Positions 45,429 to 57,489 of a stretch of DNA of 64,000 nt are shown here, piece after piece. The first letter of the stretch is position 1; every line of letters starts with the position of its first letter. The DNA comes from Incurvaria masculella. Its lineage: Eukaryota > Arthropoda > Insecta > Lepidoptera > Incurvariidae. The stretch is from NCBI GenBank assembly GCA_946894095.1, contig OX335652.1:12485001-12549000 (forward strand), given 5' to 3'. The translations under genes were made by a program, and so were the position numbers. Below the pieces are notes generated by a model that had not been told where the DNA came from, made no database searches, and saw only the letters and a list, made by a program, of their open reading frames with translations.

Positions 45429-45439
45429 GTGGGGGGGAT
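45428..45439 (+). promoter_or_regulatory. Polypurine tract
   Basis: 'agtgggggggat' abuts the 3' LTR start, the position where plus-strand priming occurs in LTR elements. Confidence 0.8.
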
Positions 45440-45841
45440 TGTAACGATGTACTTAGCGCGATCCCGAATCCGACCATCTACCTCTCCACGGAACCCTGCG
45501 CCCACTCAGTTTGCGGGTAGATCAAAGAGATCTCCGCGACGCGACTGACTAAACGGCGAGCGGAAGAAGGGGGACAGATGTCAACGCGCGCGAGCAAAAA
45601 CGGACGACATTTCGGAAGAACGGAAGAACACCTTTTTGGGAATGTGTTATACGATGTGGCCTGCGAAAAAGACGATTGTATTTTAAGAAAACCTCTTGTG
45701 CCGTGTCTACGGGAAGTATCCAGGAGCCGGGAAGTCTGTCCGGAGTCTTGGAGTTCGGCCTAGTGAGGTGAGTGGGCTTATACCTAACTGTCACTTGTCC
45801 TTCTCTTCCCAGCGCTAAGTACTCATTACTGACCTGTTATA
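45440..45841 (+). repeat. 3' LTR
   Basis: Same sequence as 40686-41087; followed by GAAG (45842-45845). Confidence 0.95.
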
Positions 45842-45895
45842 GAAGTTAGGACTGTGAGTGTTCCTCACTTAAAACATGGTGACCACATGCAAACG

Positions 45896-46250
45896 AGCGG
45901 CTCGTAGCTAAGAGGCTCGGAGTCTTGCTTCTAATGTTATAGGTTCCCGCCCGTTCATGTACCACTTTATTTTCTTTCTGACTTGGATAAGCGCATTTCG
46001 TCACCACTTCGAGTTGTTTCATGGTTCGGAATCCAGGTAGAACTATAGATACTCTTATCTAACTACGTGGTAAGGTTGAGGCCGCCCAGTTTGGCATTTG
46101 ATGAAAAGATGGCCTAAGTGGCATTGAAAATTCTCCGTCGCTGCAAAAGTCGCTGTGTTTATAAATGGAAAGTCCTGACGTGGCACCTAATTCCTATGGG
46201 AATGCAGTGTATTCAGGTAATATCATGACGGTGAGTAGCTATCCATGTCA
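45896..46250 (+). repeat. tRNA-derived SINE, diverged copy
   Basis: 'agcggctcgtagctaagagg' at the head, 'ggttcggaatcc', 'ggcacctaattcctatggg' and 'tatccatgtcag' follow in family order. It lies 50 bases beyond the retrotransposon. Confidence 0.7.
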
Positions 46251-47774
46251 GTTTGATTTTAAAATAATATACCAGAAATGCAGACCACGTTAAACCCAGA
46301 CGTCAGGAATACCTAACTAAAGGCTTACTTTCCAAGCTATCTTTTAAATTAAAACTAGTCATACAGCTAAACAGAGGTAGAGGCGAAAGGCCGTATGAAA
46401 GGGCGAACAATATTTATATGGTGAAGGGTCTCAGTAAATTCAAATATTCCAAACTAATAATAGCCGATCGAACTGGAATAAAATGTTATTATAAATTATT
46501 TTTTAATTAGCTGATTGACTTAGAGGTATTTTTCAAGCTTAGCGTTTTGACTAGTAACAGCGCCGTAAAACTGTTTTAAGCTTGTTGAAAGTAGTTTGAA
46601 TCCATTCAAATTATGAGTTTTCCTGACAGAGTGAAGGGATGTTGCTGGCTTCACGTGGGGGAGCTGCAATCTGGCTCGGGGCGGGAAAAGCGATGGGGAC
46701 CGATGCGGTATAGGACAAGATTACATTCTTGGAGAAATGTATTGCAATTAAGGTGGGGCGGCGTACTCAGACGCGGATCTATCGTGACATTGCTGGCAAG
46801 TGATTTTTACGTGCATAGTTAGAACAATGTAAAATAACCTTTTTATCGTTGATTATGACGGATAAGAATGACAATCAACCGCAAATTTATGTTTTTAGCA
46901 GGCATAGAAATAAATAAACGCTTGCCTACTTAAAAGCATTCTCACTTGTTCGTTTCGTTGTTCGTTTTTAACGATTCGTTAAAAAAATCCGTGCGAGATT
47001 CCCTGTCGATTTTGAAAACAAATGATATCTTACCTTTGGCCATTGATGTACCTACACTAAAGGTGCTAGTAGTTTTTCATATTTTTTGTAGCCTACCTAA
47101 CTACACAACCGCCATATATTTAATAATACTTAGTGTAGTATTTTTTATATAAAATAGATTAAAACAGACAGATACAAGGCAAGATTATATCTTTTATTTT
47201 TTTCTTAACATTAAAAAAAGGAACGTGCAACTTACATTTTTAAATTCTTTACCAAATACCGGTGAAATGAAAGCGGTATGTGAACACATTTTGCGAAATG
47301 CGATGCATTGGAGCATGCATGGCTGGAGCGCGCCGACCTACCATCGGCATCGGGCAGCGAAGAACGTAGATGTAACAAAAAGCAAAGATTTAACCTGTGT
47401 CATTTAACATTGGGATGGAAACATTGGATCGTACTTACACCTCTATCTGCTACTGTCCCAATCTATACTCGCACTTACTAGTACGGCCAGCACAATGTCC
47501 TTAAAAATAGGCACTGCTTGTTTGTTTGAACATTTCAATACTATTAGCAAAGTTAACTATCAGTAATATAACAGTGGTTAGTTTTTTACAAAGAGTGTGC
47601 TCGCCCTTTCGCCTTTTCGAGGTTGAAATCGCACATAACAATGACACCCTGAAGTTTAGTTTGGCGCTGACTGTACAAAGTCTATTTCTAGAAATGTTCC
47701 GAGATGACCGTTATTTTCCTTGTAAGTTAAGACACGGCTTATATACCTAGTGTTTTGACGGATGTATCTTATTA
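46251..47774. other. Non-coding stretch, nothing recognised
   Basis: A 69-codon ORF at 46613-46822 and three similar short ORFs show no recognisable domain. Confidence 0.4.
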
Positions 47775-47915
47775 TTAAAATAGGTAGAGCATGTATGAAA
47801 AGACGCAGACTGCAGATGGAGCGAACGAGGTGTGCTGTGATCGTACCGTATGGCGCTCTATCATATCTGCCTACCCCTCCGGGAAAGTGACGTGAAGATA
47901 TGTACTCGTATGTAA
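47775..47915 (+). repeat. Non-LTR retrotransposon 3' tail
   Basis: 'ggtagagcatgtatgaaaag' and 'gtgtgctgtgatcgtaccg' match the C-terminal coding end and 3' tail at 17345-17560; a TATG-rich tail follows. Confidence 0.6.
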
Positions 47916-50260
47916 GTATGTAATTTGTTTAAACGACAACTCTTAATTGTCAAAATTAAAGGTAATTAAAATTTAGGTGTAATTGTAGGTGTAAAAAGCC
48001 CTTGTCAATATGTCAGATTATTAAAACAAAAATAGATAAAAACACATAAATAATATTCGAGTGTGCAGAGGCCTCGTCACAATATTTAGTACAATGTCAA
48101 AAAAATGGTATGAAAAATATTCAGGTGAAATATTAAAAGGTAATGCATTTCATAATTCAGTGTAGGTGTCATAATGATTACCGGACAGCACAAACAGCAT
48201 GGCTGTTGCAACAGCCAGTACATTCATTTCGCTAGCTTAATCCTCATGTTTTCCAATACAAAAAAAATACAAAAATTCTCGTATCCAGTTAAGGAGTTAT
48301 GAATTTTAGTCATTTATGTTTCCGTCTAGAGTAATTTGACAAGATGGGATGTTGTAACTGTACGGGTCTTGAGATGGAATCTAGATTTCACGTGGCGTGT
48401 CTGCCAATCTCATGCCAGTAAACGTGATAGTATCCATCCATGTCCAGTTACATACAACGATCCTACGTTCTTAAAGAACATTAGATTCAAACTAAATTAA
48501 TTAATTACTTTGTTCGGAAAGTCTAACTTTTTATTTCACGATATTTGTAAAAGGTTATTTAACTTTTTTGTTAATTTCAATCCAAATAAAATATAATGTA
48601 TTGGCTTCTGGAAAATCCTGTTATTAAAGCAATTTTGTAGATTTTTGTTACGAACTTAAGATATTAGAAATTCTCGACCCTCAATCTTTGAATGTCTTTA
48701 CTATTCGTCCCTTTTTACGAGGTAACCTGTCTTCGGAATTCCTTTTGTTAAACCTGCATTTTTAATCTAAGCTTAACGAGATTTGGCCAGAGCCAGACCT
48801 TAGTGTGACTTTTATTATCATCGATGGCTTCTAAAACCTTTATTTTGCTTCAACTGCATTTAGAATAAAAGTTAATATAAAAAAATATGAACGCATTTAA
48901 AATTAACCTGTTGCCAAAGACTTGAAACAGGGATGAAGAAAAATCTATAAATCGACTCGAATAAGAGCAACAAGAATTTAAACAGTATATAATTACATGA
49001 ATTTGAGGTGAAATAGCGGCCAAATCTACAAACATATTTACAATGAAGCATTGCTATGTATAACGTAAAACAGTAATATAGCAATAATTATAAACAATAC
49101 TGACAATTGAATGCCCACATTTTTTTTAATTGCCACTTTGCGACCTCAGGCCAACGGTAAACAACATCGGCCCATTTCTTTAAATTTTAACTAATCAATA
49201 TCTCAAGTATCGTTTCCAATGTATCAGTCATAAATTACTTTAGTTATACTAAGAAATCAAGATTTTTAGCTATGAGTTTTGGTTCAAATGAATCCCCTCA
49301 TGTTTGTGGATACAAACGAGAAAGCTTCACCTTATAGCACCGAGTCATGATCGTGAGTTATGATAGCAGTCTATCATAACCGACCGGATAGATGATCGGG
49401 GCTTCGCTCGTGTTAATGTTCAACGGAAAATTTGACTTTTAAAAATGTTTACTCCAAAGCGGTGAGATTTTCAAAGTTTCACGACAATTTTTCATGTTTC
49501 AGAACTAAATTAATAAAAGTTTTTAAATTGTGGTCTCCTAACAATACAATTATATTTACATACATTTTTTAGCGTCCTATTAGTGTTAATTATGTTTTTG
49601 CATACTATGCAAATTTTAATTGGGACACAGTCCCTTACTCTTGTATACTTTTATACATTTACCTGTTAATGTATTGTCTGGGTTCTGTTAGTTTGCCAAA
49701 TAAAATAAAATAGAATCAGTTAATTAAGCAAGATAGCCTGTATTTAATGGGAACCGTCAAGCATATAAGCTTATCCGCTTTAGGTACATAAGTAGTTCTC
49801 GAGTTATAAAGCGAACAGAGCGACAAATATACAGACCGACACACAATCAGGGTTTTATAAAAGTTCTTGATTCAACTTTTGTAAGGGATTATGTCTACTA
49901 TATTAAAAAGCTTAAGATAAAGAATAGATAATAGTAATCAAAGAAAATAATGATCTAAACCGACATATTATAGAAACATATTAATGTTTTAAAACAACTT
50001 ATAACAATAAACAATTATTATTATGAATGCAGATTGTTGAATTGTTACAACCTACACTTAAACATGTCAAAAATCTTTAAGCTAGGTCTATGACAAAAAT
50101 AGAAAATTCGCATGCTATATTTCCATGCATATATGTAAGAATTGGAAAACATACTTTGGCAGTTAAGTTTAAAACTTAATTAAAATTTAAGTAGTTAATT
50201 AATTAATATTTTAAAAAACGGTTCAACCAGGCGAAAGTTCTGAGTTAACAAACATAAAAA
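47916..50260. other. AT-rich non-coding stretch
   Basis: Holds a short SINE 3' scrap at 48405-48460 ('catgccagtaaa...tccatccatgtccag') and, at 49660-49710, 'ttgccaaataaaataaaat', which looks like the 3' end of a retroelement. No gene. Confidence 0.4.
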
Positions 50261-51013
50261 ATACACGAATTGAGAACCTCCTCCTTTCTTGAAGTCGGTT
50301 AAAAAAATATTTGCAGACCTGACTGAATGCCACGGACTTTCGAAGATTTTATATGTGCTTATTACTGCTAGGTCTTTGATTACGACCATATCGTAATGAG
50401 GAGATTGGCCCACTTTCGGCACGTGCGTCGCACCAGCAGCAGCGCAGCCTTCCTTCAGCTCACACCCTCCCCTCCCCCTCCCGCATTACCGCTATCGCCT
50501 CTGCCCAGCGCCGGGGTGGGGCTACTGAAAAATAAAACCGTGGCAGTGATAAATAAATTCCTTTCGATGAAAATGACGTTAAATTCACCGCCGTTTGTTT
50601 GGATCTGAAGAAGTTATTATATATATGGATAGATACAGATAGAATATAAAGATAGAAACTTGGTTTGCTTCTTGAATCGATTGTTAGTTGAAAAGAATAT
50701 CTGTGAAATTGTTTAAAAAATCTTATATTAAAGATAGTTAGAGGAAAACGAAATTTGAAAAGAAGTATAATTGCATCTCATATTTTCTATTATGTATCTA
50801 TCATATATTTGATATTATATTATGAAGAATTACCTGGATTTTAAATAAGTTCCCGATACAAACATTCATCCCCTATTTGACCCCTTTGAAATTAAATTTT
50901 CGCTACCAAGGCTAATTGCCAACATGGTTACTTGCCTATGTCCTCAGATAAATCAATATCAAGTTTCAGAGGTTTATACGTGAACACGTAACAGATGGAA
51001 AGTTTTTTTTTTT
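50261..51013. other. Repeat scrap and C-rich patch
   Basis: 50270-50308 is an inverse of the CCGACTTC fragment at 28040. 50420-50530 is C-rich low-complexity DNA. Confidence 0.4.
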
Positions 51014-51411
51014 ATGCGACCTGACATGGATGGCTAATACCACACAACTACCGTTATGATATTAGCCCAATACACCTCATTCCCGAAGGAATTTGGTGCC
51101 ATGCCAGGACCTTCCCTTTATGAGCACGGCTACATTCAACTGGATGGAAAACACGGACAATTTTTCATTGCCGCTTCGATCATCTTTTCATCCAATGCGA
51201 TGGTACCAACCCGGGCGGGCATAAACCCTACCACCTAGTAGGGGAAGGGGACCTACAGTTTTACATGGATTCCGAACCATGGAGCAGCTCGCATTCGTAA
51301 CGAAATGCACTTATCGAACTCGGAAATAGAAAGACAGTGGTGCATGTCGGTATTGAACCCAGGTCTCTGGTACGCTAGGCCAGTCCCCGCGCCACTAGGC
51401 TACGAGCCGCT
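51014..51411 (-). mobile_element. tRNA-derived SINE, near full length
   Basis: On the minus strand it starts 'agcggctcgtagcctagtgg', followed by 'agacctgggttcaatacc' (B-box-like), and ends in an A-rich tract (51003-51013). It is very similar to 52726-53097, which lies 1.3 kb away in the other orientation. Confidence 0.85.
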
Positions 51412-52227
51412 TAACAGTTACACAGTTAAAGACAAAGTACGGATGCCTACTCGCTGTCATTTTCTTTTTTGTTTCTGATGTTTTTTAATTTGAATTTCTG
51501 ATTTTTTCATCTTTTTGCGATGCAAACTGACCTATGTATCTCCATGCTGACTTTTCACGCGTTTATAGAGCCGCACCAGTATAGGTTGTTGGCGACCCAA
51601 AACGGAGTCAGCTTTCTATTGCCTCTTGAACGCTAACATTGGCATGGGGTGAGCGCACGAAGGCGTGGCAAGACTAAATTCGTAGACCGCGCAAAAGCCG
51701 CATGCATGTACTTTGATATCCGGATCGCCCGGTCCAGACGACACCACTTGTTAGAACGCCCTTGGTTTTGGACCGCGCCCACGACGCAATGTTCCCGGTG
51801 ACCTTGGCGCTACTGCTATTTGGCGATAAGAAAAACATTTATTTCTTATAGCCAAATTGGGTTATTTTGACGCTCGGGGGCTGAACATTGATATTAACCA
51901 CTAGAATAAAGGCGGCCCGTGAATAAATAATAATTAAGGAATTAGCAGAACAAACATTTAGACTATGAATTAAATTGGGGTAAAATTCGTGGTCGTGGTT
52001 CAATTTCTGATCTCGAATGGATCTAAAGTTTTGGTCCACTGCCGACACTCACACGTCCCTCGATCTATTTACGCAGAATTGAAAGGCATGGACCGACAGT
52101 GTTTTCAAAAATGTTTCAGTTTATTGAATGTGTGTTCCGCGCCCCTACAAACCGATGTAATATTGAACATACGAATTTCCCAATAATTCTTGTTATATCG
52201 CCTTTCTTTTCTCCGGTGGCATTATAA
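51412..52227. other. Non-coding stretch, nothing recognised
   Basis: A moderately GC-rich patch at 51560-51810; short ORFs on both strands without domains. Confidence 0.4.
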
Positions 52228-52242
52228 ATATGAGGCAAAACA

Positions 52243-52417
52243 AATATGTTTGTTTGGATTTTCACTGTTTTACGAAATATTTTACATTTACGGATAAACC
52301 GTGTTGAAGCGTCAGAGGTCCTCCAGGTCGCGTCGCGAATCCTGATGATGCGCGTGGTGGACGAAACGTCGAGCTAAATAAGTAAGCTGAACACTGTTTA
52401 TCCGTAAATGTAAAATA
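52243..52417. mobile_element. 175-bp insertion with 28-bp inverted arms and a 15-bp target duplication
   Basis: ATATGAGGCAAAACA stands on both sides (52228-52242 and 52418-52432). Inside, 52278-52305 and 52390-52417 are inverted copies with one mismatch (TATTTTACATTTACGG...). The 84-base loop contains 'cctgatgatg...ggacgaaacgtcg', a phrase I associate with Penelope-like or similar retroelement ends. The class is not certain. Confidence 0.65.
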
Positions 52418-52725
52418 ATATGAGGCAAAACAGTTTTAGAACGTAGACGTATACAAAATCATGTATTCTATACCTACATACCTCGAATCATATAAAGGGG
52501 TCTATAAGTGTATTATGCGATCTCTAGACAGATGGATGACGGGAATGATAGCATTATAAAACGATCAATCATAACCGAGGATGGGGAGCTGTAGGAAACT
52601 TTATACGTAGATAGAGGCAGTAGTTTTGCGAAGGTATACAATCAAATATAACTAGCCGTTGGTGTAGGTGTTTAAGCTACGCACCAGAAGATGCAGCCAA
52701 AACTTAAACCTGATAAATAATAATA

Positions 52726-53097
52726 AGCGGCTCGTACCCTAGTGGCGTGGAGACTGGCCTAGCGTACCAGACGTCTGGGTTCAATTCCTCGCCCCGACAT
52801 GCACCTCTTTATTTCTCTTTCTGAGTTCGATAAGTGCATTTCGTCACAAATGCAAGCTGCTGAATGGTTCGGAATCCATGTAAAACTGTAGGGCCCCTTC
52901 CCCTACTAGGTGGTAGGGTTTAAGCCCGCCCGGGTTGGTACCATCGCTTTGAGTGAAAAGATGGTCGAAGCGGCAATGAAAAATCGTCCGTGTTTTCCGT
53001 CCAGTTCAATGTAGCCGTGCTCATAAAGGGAAGGTCCTGGCACGGCACCTAATTCCTTCGTATTAGCCATCCATGTCAGGTTGCATAAAAAAAAGAT
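52726..53097 (+). mobile_element. tRNA-derived SINE, full length
   Basis: Head 'agcggctcgtaccctagtgg' (A box), 'gtctgggttcaattcc' (B box), then the body with 'gaatggttcggaatccatg', 'cctactaggtggtagggttt', 'caccta attccttcg' region, ending 'catgtcaggttgcataaaaaa'. The A/B box spacing fits a tRNA-type pol III promoter. Confidence 0.85.
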
Positions 53098-53869
53098 TTT
53101 TCTAGGTGTTTGGTTCGCATCCGTAAGTGCAAGGATGCGCTACCGAGGCGTTTGGGTTTCGCTCATGCCAGTTCCACTTTGGATAAAATAAAACTGCCGA
53201 TTATCACAAATTAAGTTTTGAAAGTAATAAAATCGAAAAGGCTTACGTAAAATCGATGTGTGCCGCCTGATCTGAATGTGATTATTTTAATACCATGGTA
53301 ATACTAAGCTTAAAGTATGCGTCTACCACCGCTTTATATTGCGCCAACAGTATACCCTATTTTCGAAATTCAGATTACTTATTTATGAAACAATCTTTAT
53401 ACTACCCGCATTACAACATCCACGTGCGGATTATTGGCAGAGATACTAAACCATTGAAATAAAAAAGGCATGCATTTAGTATCATCTTTTTCAAGTAGGC
53501 GTAGTAAGAAAAGTTTTATTTTGATGAAAAGAAAATAATTCATAAAATTCAGTGCCTATATTTTTTACAGACGATAAACAACAGACAAAGAATTCCTTGG
53601 CGGGTTATTTTTCACTGAGTTCATGGAATCGGCGGATAAAATTTGTTTGTGACGTACGTCAATTTGACAATCCGAAGTTTGAATACATAAAATGATTCGT
53701 TCTATAAAAACTAGCGTTTGAGCAGGGACGGGTGAGATTGCTAGCCATTGGCTGCACCAGTGTATTTCTCGTTCAGAGCTTCATACTTAATTCCATTAAT
53801 CACGCTATACAGTTAAGAAAAAACGTCGCATGGAAACCATAACTTTGTTGCTGTTAGGATTTCTAGCAA
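53098..53869. other. Non-coding stretch, nothing recognised
   Basis: AT-rich, no ORF of note. Confidence 0.4.
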
Positions 53870-54040
53870 ATAGCATTGGATGAAACTATAGTTGAAACGG
53901 CAATGGAAATTTGTCCATCTTTTCCATTCAGTTCAGAGTAGCCGTGCTTATAAAGGAGAAGTCCCGGCATTGCACGGAATTCCTTCGAGAATGTCGTGTT
54001 TTGGGCGAATTTCATGACGGTAACCATTGGTTGAATGTTG
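53870..54040 (+). repeat. Decayed SINE 3' fragment
   Basis: 'gcattggatgaaactatagttgaaacggcaatgg' region, 'cagttcagagtagccgtgct' and 'attccttcgagaatg' follow the SINE order; an overlapping 162-codon minus-strand ORF is therefore not a gene. Confidence 0.55.
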
Positions 54041-54921
54041 GACATGAACATGACGTTGAACATGTTGGGTTCCATAAAAAATATACAGAAATAAGCAATA
54101 TGCTCAACATTCATTATGTATATATAAAAACAGAATTGGATGAAACGAGGTTGAAACTCCTCAATTAATGTTTTATTTGTCGACCCCAAATTGAAAACGA
54201 GTCCGTATGAATGAAGGCGTCTAAAATAAACAGGGCGCTCATCTTGGCCTTCTGTTTCAGTCTCAAATATTTGAACGATACAAAATTCGTTATCTCGAGT
54301 AGTCTTAAAGTGAGAACCGGATCGAGTGATGGTCTGGTTTGTAGTTTTCAAGACATGTCAAGCGTGTGTACGCACATATAACATTTACAGAGTACATTTT
54401 ATATGGTTTTTTTATGAACGGCGATGTTCGGCCGCCAATTACAGCGGGCAACGTTTTATGTAGAAACGTAAATAATATTAATATGATTCAAATAAATACA
54501 ATCAGAAGAATTTAAAAAATCACTCAGAGACTAAAAAAGAGGAAAACGCCGAAAAGTTTTTCTGAATTTAGTTCTGAGCATCGACAATATTTCCGATTAG
54601 GGACTTGCAACCCCTCCTGCTTCCTTTGTTTTCAATTGTATCAACGTCTACGTGCTTTGCAAATAAAACAATCAAGGGAAAATACTTCCTTGATCATGTT
54701 TTACGAAGTAGGTACGAATAAATTATGTTTTATCATTGTTTATATAGGTGTCTTAAAATCTTTAAGATTGTTCTTCAGCAATGACGCTGTCAGGTGAAGT
54801 ATTTTAACATCTAAAGTGTTCGTCATTTCAAAGTGGGTAATTAATCACCTCAATGAATTAACGCTTGTATGTACATCCTTGAATATAGATTGATCCAGTA
54901 GCACAATAAAATTATGTGTTA
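54041..54921. other. AT-rich non-coding stretch
   Basis: Nothing recognised before the Helitron border. Confidence 0.4.
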
Positions 54922-56258
54922 TCTATACGTATTATATAAAGAGGAAAGGTTTGATTGTTTGTTTATTTGAACCGAATATGCTCTGAAACTACTGAATGGA
55001 TTTGAAAAAATATTTCACCGTTGGAAAGCTACAGTCTATCCGAGGGATACAGGCTTTATCTTAAAAAAATTAGGGATCCTTACCAAAACTCCGATAACGT
55101 AACCCAAGGTGCAAAAAAATTACCAAGAATGTTCCTAACATCGCGTGCGCTGCGAAAACTATTCACTATAGAACAAAATGACGTACTACAATTATATAGA
55201 ACACATTATTATCTACAAAAAATGACAGCATACATCTAACTATTATAGTTATGTCACAATAAGTGTGCATTTATTTTAAAATAAAAATTTTAATACCGCC
55301 GCTAGAAAAGGCTCTTTATTTGTACCTAGATATTAATCCTTATCAAAATTAATAAATTATTATTTAAGACTGTTTCAATACCTTTATATTACTTTTTGAG
55401 TTATTCGATTCGGACATTTCATTCGAAAGATATCATGAGTTTAAAAATAAGAAAAAACTCCGCTCGGCCAACTATTCGTTTTAGAGTTTGTAGGCGTCAC
55501 TCAGAGGTACGGGAGGGGAGTCAGTCGGCTCCCTACGCAGCAGCCGTGTGCGGAATTTAAGAAATTGTCGCTTGATAATATTTTGTCGCTTGATGATAAT
55601 TAGTTTAGTAGGTAACTAAACGCAAAGTTCAAAAATGTCTTTTCAGAACTAGACCCATTAATATATGTTGTACATTTATTGTACAGTTATCCAAATAAAT
55701 AAGTGACTTAAATCGTTTTTATGATTTCCGATTAAATACTTTTTAGTTGTAGTAGTTGTAGGTAGCTAATAACAGTTAAACATGTTTGAAAAATGTTATG
55801 GCTTTTCACGCGGCAGGAAGATACATTCTCCAAAGACATTCTCAAAAGCCGTAACATTTTTCAAACATGTCTAACGACCGCGGTAATCTCAAAAGTATCA
55901 TAATAACAGTTAAGCTAATTATTTAGTGAAAAAAAAAACAACATCAAAAGTGTTTACTCCCTGGCTTTGACTCAATAAATTATTTATTTAATGGCTTTTG
56001 TTTTGGTGGTTATGACCTTTTTACAATAATTAATAGTATGAAAAATACATAAAACACAAAAAAACAATACAAAAAAAGAAAAAAAATGCAAAAAAATATA
56101 TTCACAAAATTTGTAATTTTTATTTCAAATATTTCAATGTAGGTATATGCTCTTTTTTTAGGAACTCTACGTAAGAAGGGTTTATTTGTGTATCATTGTG
56201 TCAAAATAATATTTTTTAAATTATATTATGCCCGTGCAAAGCCGCGACGGGCTGCTAG
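54922..56258 (+). mobile_element. Non-autonomous Helitron (Lep1-like)
   Basis: It starts TC after an A (A|TCTATACGTATTATATAAAG) and ends CTAG before a T (CTAG|T at 56255-56259), the A/T insertion rule of Helitrons. A terminal hairpin (GCCCGT...ACGGGC, 56230-56251) lies three bases before CTAG. The 5' 'aggaaaggtttgattgtttg' and the 'ccgtgcaaagccgcgacggg' end match what I know of lepidopteran Lep1-type Helitrons. No Rep/helicase ORF in 1,337 bases. Confidence 0.85.
55780..55870. repeat. 27-bp inverted pair inside the Helitron
   Basis: Arms 55780-55806 and 55844-55870 (ACATGTTTGAAAAATGTTA...) are inverted copies with one mismatch around a 37-base loop. It could be a miRNA-like hairpin if transcribed or the remnant of a small MITE. 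Confidence 0.8.
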
Positions 56259-57072
56259 TATAATAATAATATATAACAATCCTGTTATATAATAATTATC
56301 TTTGATATCATATGTAGAGTGGTGGGGTGTTCCCCAAAGTGCAATATTATTTCGAACTGTATGATGAAGAATCATCTGGCTGGTTGGCATGTTATTTGCA
56401 ACTATTGTTATAGATTTCTCTGGAAAGTCTAAGGCATAAAATAGTCCTTTGATTGTATCGAGAAAATGCCAAGGGCTCGCCAACATGAACTGCGTTTTGC
56501 AGTCGAGGCTAACTGTCAAATGCATGTCTCTTTTTTTGCAGTATTATGCTTTCGATCAGCCATAACCTCTGCCCCTGATATTTAAAGGTCGGTTGATGTT
56601 GAACTATCAGTTAAAAACGACACACAATAAAATAGTAGTCGGTTAAATGTGTTGCTCACAACTTATAAATCTTGACTGCTATTACGTGTACTCACACAAC
56701 GAGCTGTCGCTCGATATTGCTTCATAATGTAGTAATAAAGGTCGTATAAATTGTCGGCGGTGGAGGTAGCGGGATGCTGCGGTCAGCACCTGCTGTTAAT
56801 TACGGGAAATAGGTAGCGCCTATCTCCAAGTTTCCTCGTTATGAGGGTAACTCACCTCGGCGTTACGCGCTAAATGTTACATACCTACGTTATATTTTTA
56901 GTGTACATGTATCCCTATGAAGCCCAAAAACATAAGCATCTCAGCGTTGGATAACTTTTAATATTTAAAAGTTCGTGTTTTGAAAACAATGTACGTAATT
57001 GTACTTTTCTGGAAAGTACTTACAAATAATAATAATGAATCAATCAATCGTTTCCGAAACGAATTATTCAAT
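56259..57072. other. Non-coding stretch, nothing recognised
   Basis: A 99-codon minus-strand ORF (56226-56525) begins inside the Helitron end and has no recognisable domain. Confidence 0.4.
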
Positions 57073-57353
57073 AAAATCCGGCCAAGTACGAGTCGGACTC
57101 GCAAAAGAAGGGTTCCGTAGCATCGTACAAGACTTAACACAAAAACGGACGTTTTTTGTTTGTTAATTTCAATTAATTGCCCTTTCATTTTTGTATTTTT
57201 TTTTTCATTTTACCTATTTGTTGTTATAGCGGCAAAATAAATACACACTCTGTGAAAATTTCAGCTGCTTACCTATTTCGGATGAGATACAGCCCTGTGA
57301 CAGACGAATGGACGGACGGACAGCGGAGGTGTGAGGGTACGGAACCCTAAAAA
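57073..57353 (+). repeat. GACG-microsatellite repeat, copy 11
   Basis: 'aatccggccaagtacgagtcg' to 'gagggtacggaaccctaaaa', with GGAC run at 57310-57322. Confidence 0.86.
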
Positions 57354-57489
57354 GCTATGATATCGATACATTCAAATTATATTTAAGCCTTTTTTATGGA
57401 ACTTGACAGGTATGAATGTGAAGTTACTCCAGATCGATGAAAAATTACATTTAATATTATTGTAAGAACACAGAACCGTTAAGTACGAA

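Larger units (their letters stand above)
40686..45841 (+). mobile_element. Ty3/gypsy-type LTR retrotransposon, nearly complete, recent
   Basis: It has two 402-base LTRs that look identical, GAAG on both outer sides (40682-40685, 45842-45845), a primer-binding site two bases after the 5' LTR, gag, a pol with protease, reverse transcriptase, RNase H and integrase in that order (the Ty3/gypsy order), and a polypurine tract directly before the 3' LTR. No envelope-like ORF. Lesions: one extra C in gag, an in-frame TAG and a one-codon deletion in integrase, one extra A near the pol end. Identical LTRs mean insertion was recent. Confidence 0.95.

Noticed and set aside
52330..52375. Possible hammerhead ribozyme (CTGATGA ... 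GAAAC ... GTC)
   Set aside because: The core boxes are present, but the sequence between them does not form stem II and stem I pairs for only about two bases.
53863..54351. 162-codon minus-strand ORF
   Set aside because: It runs antisense through a decayed SINE fragment (53870-54040) and has no domain.
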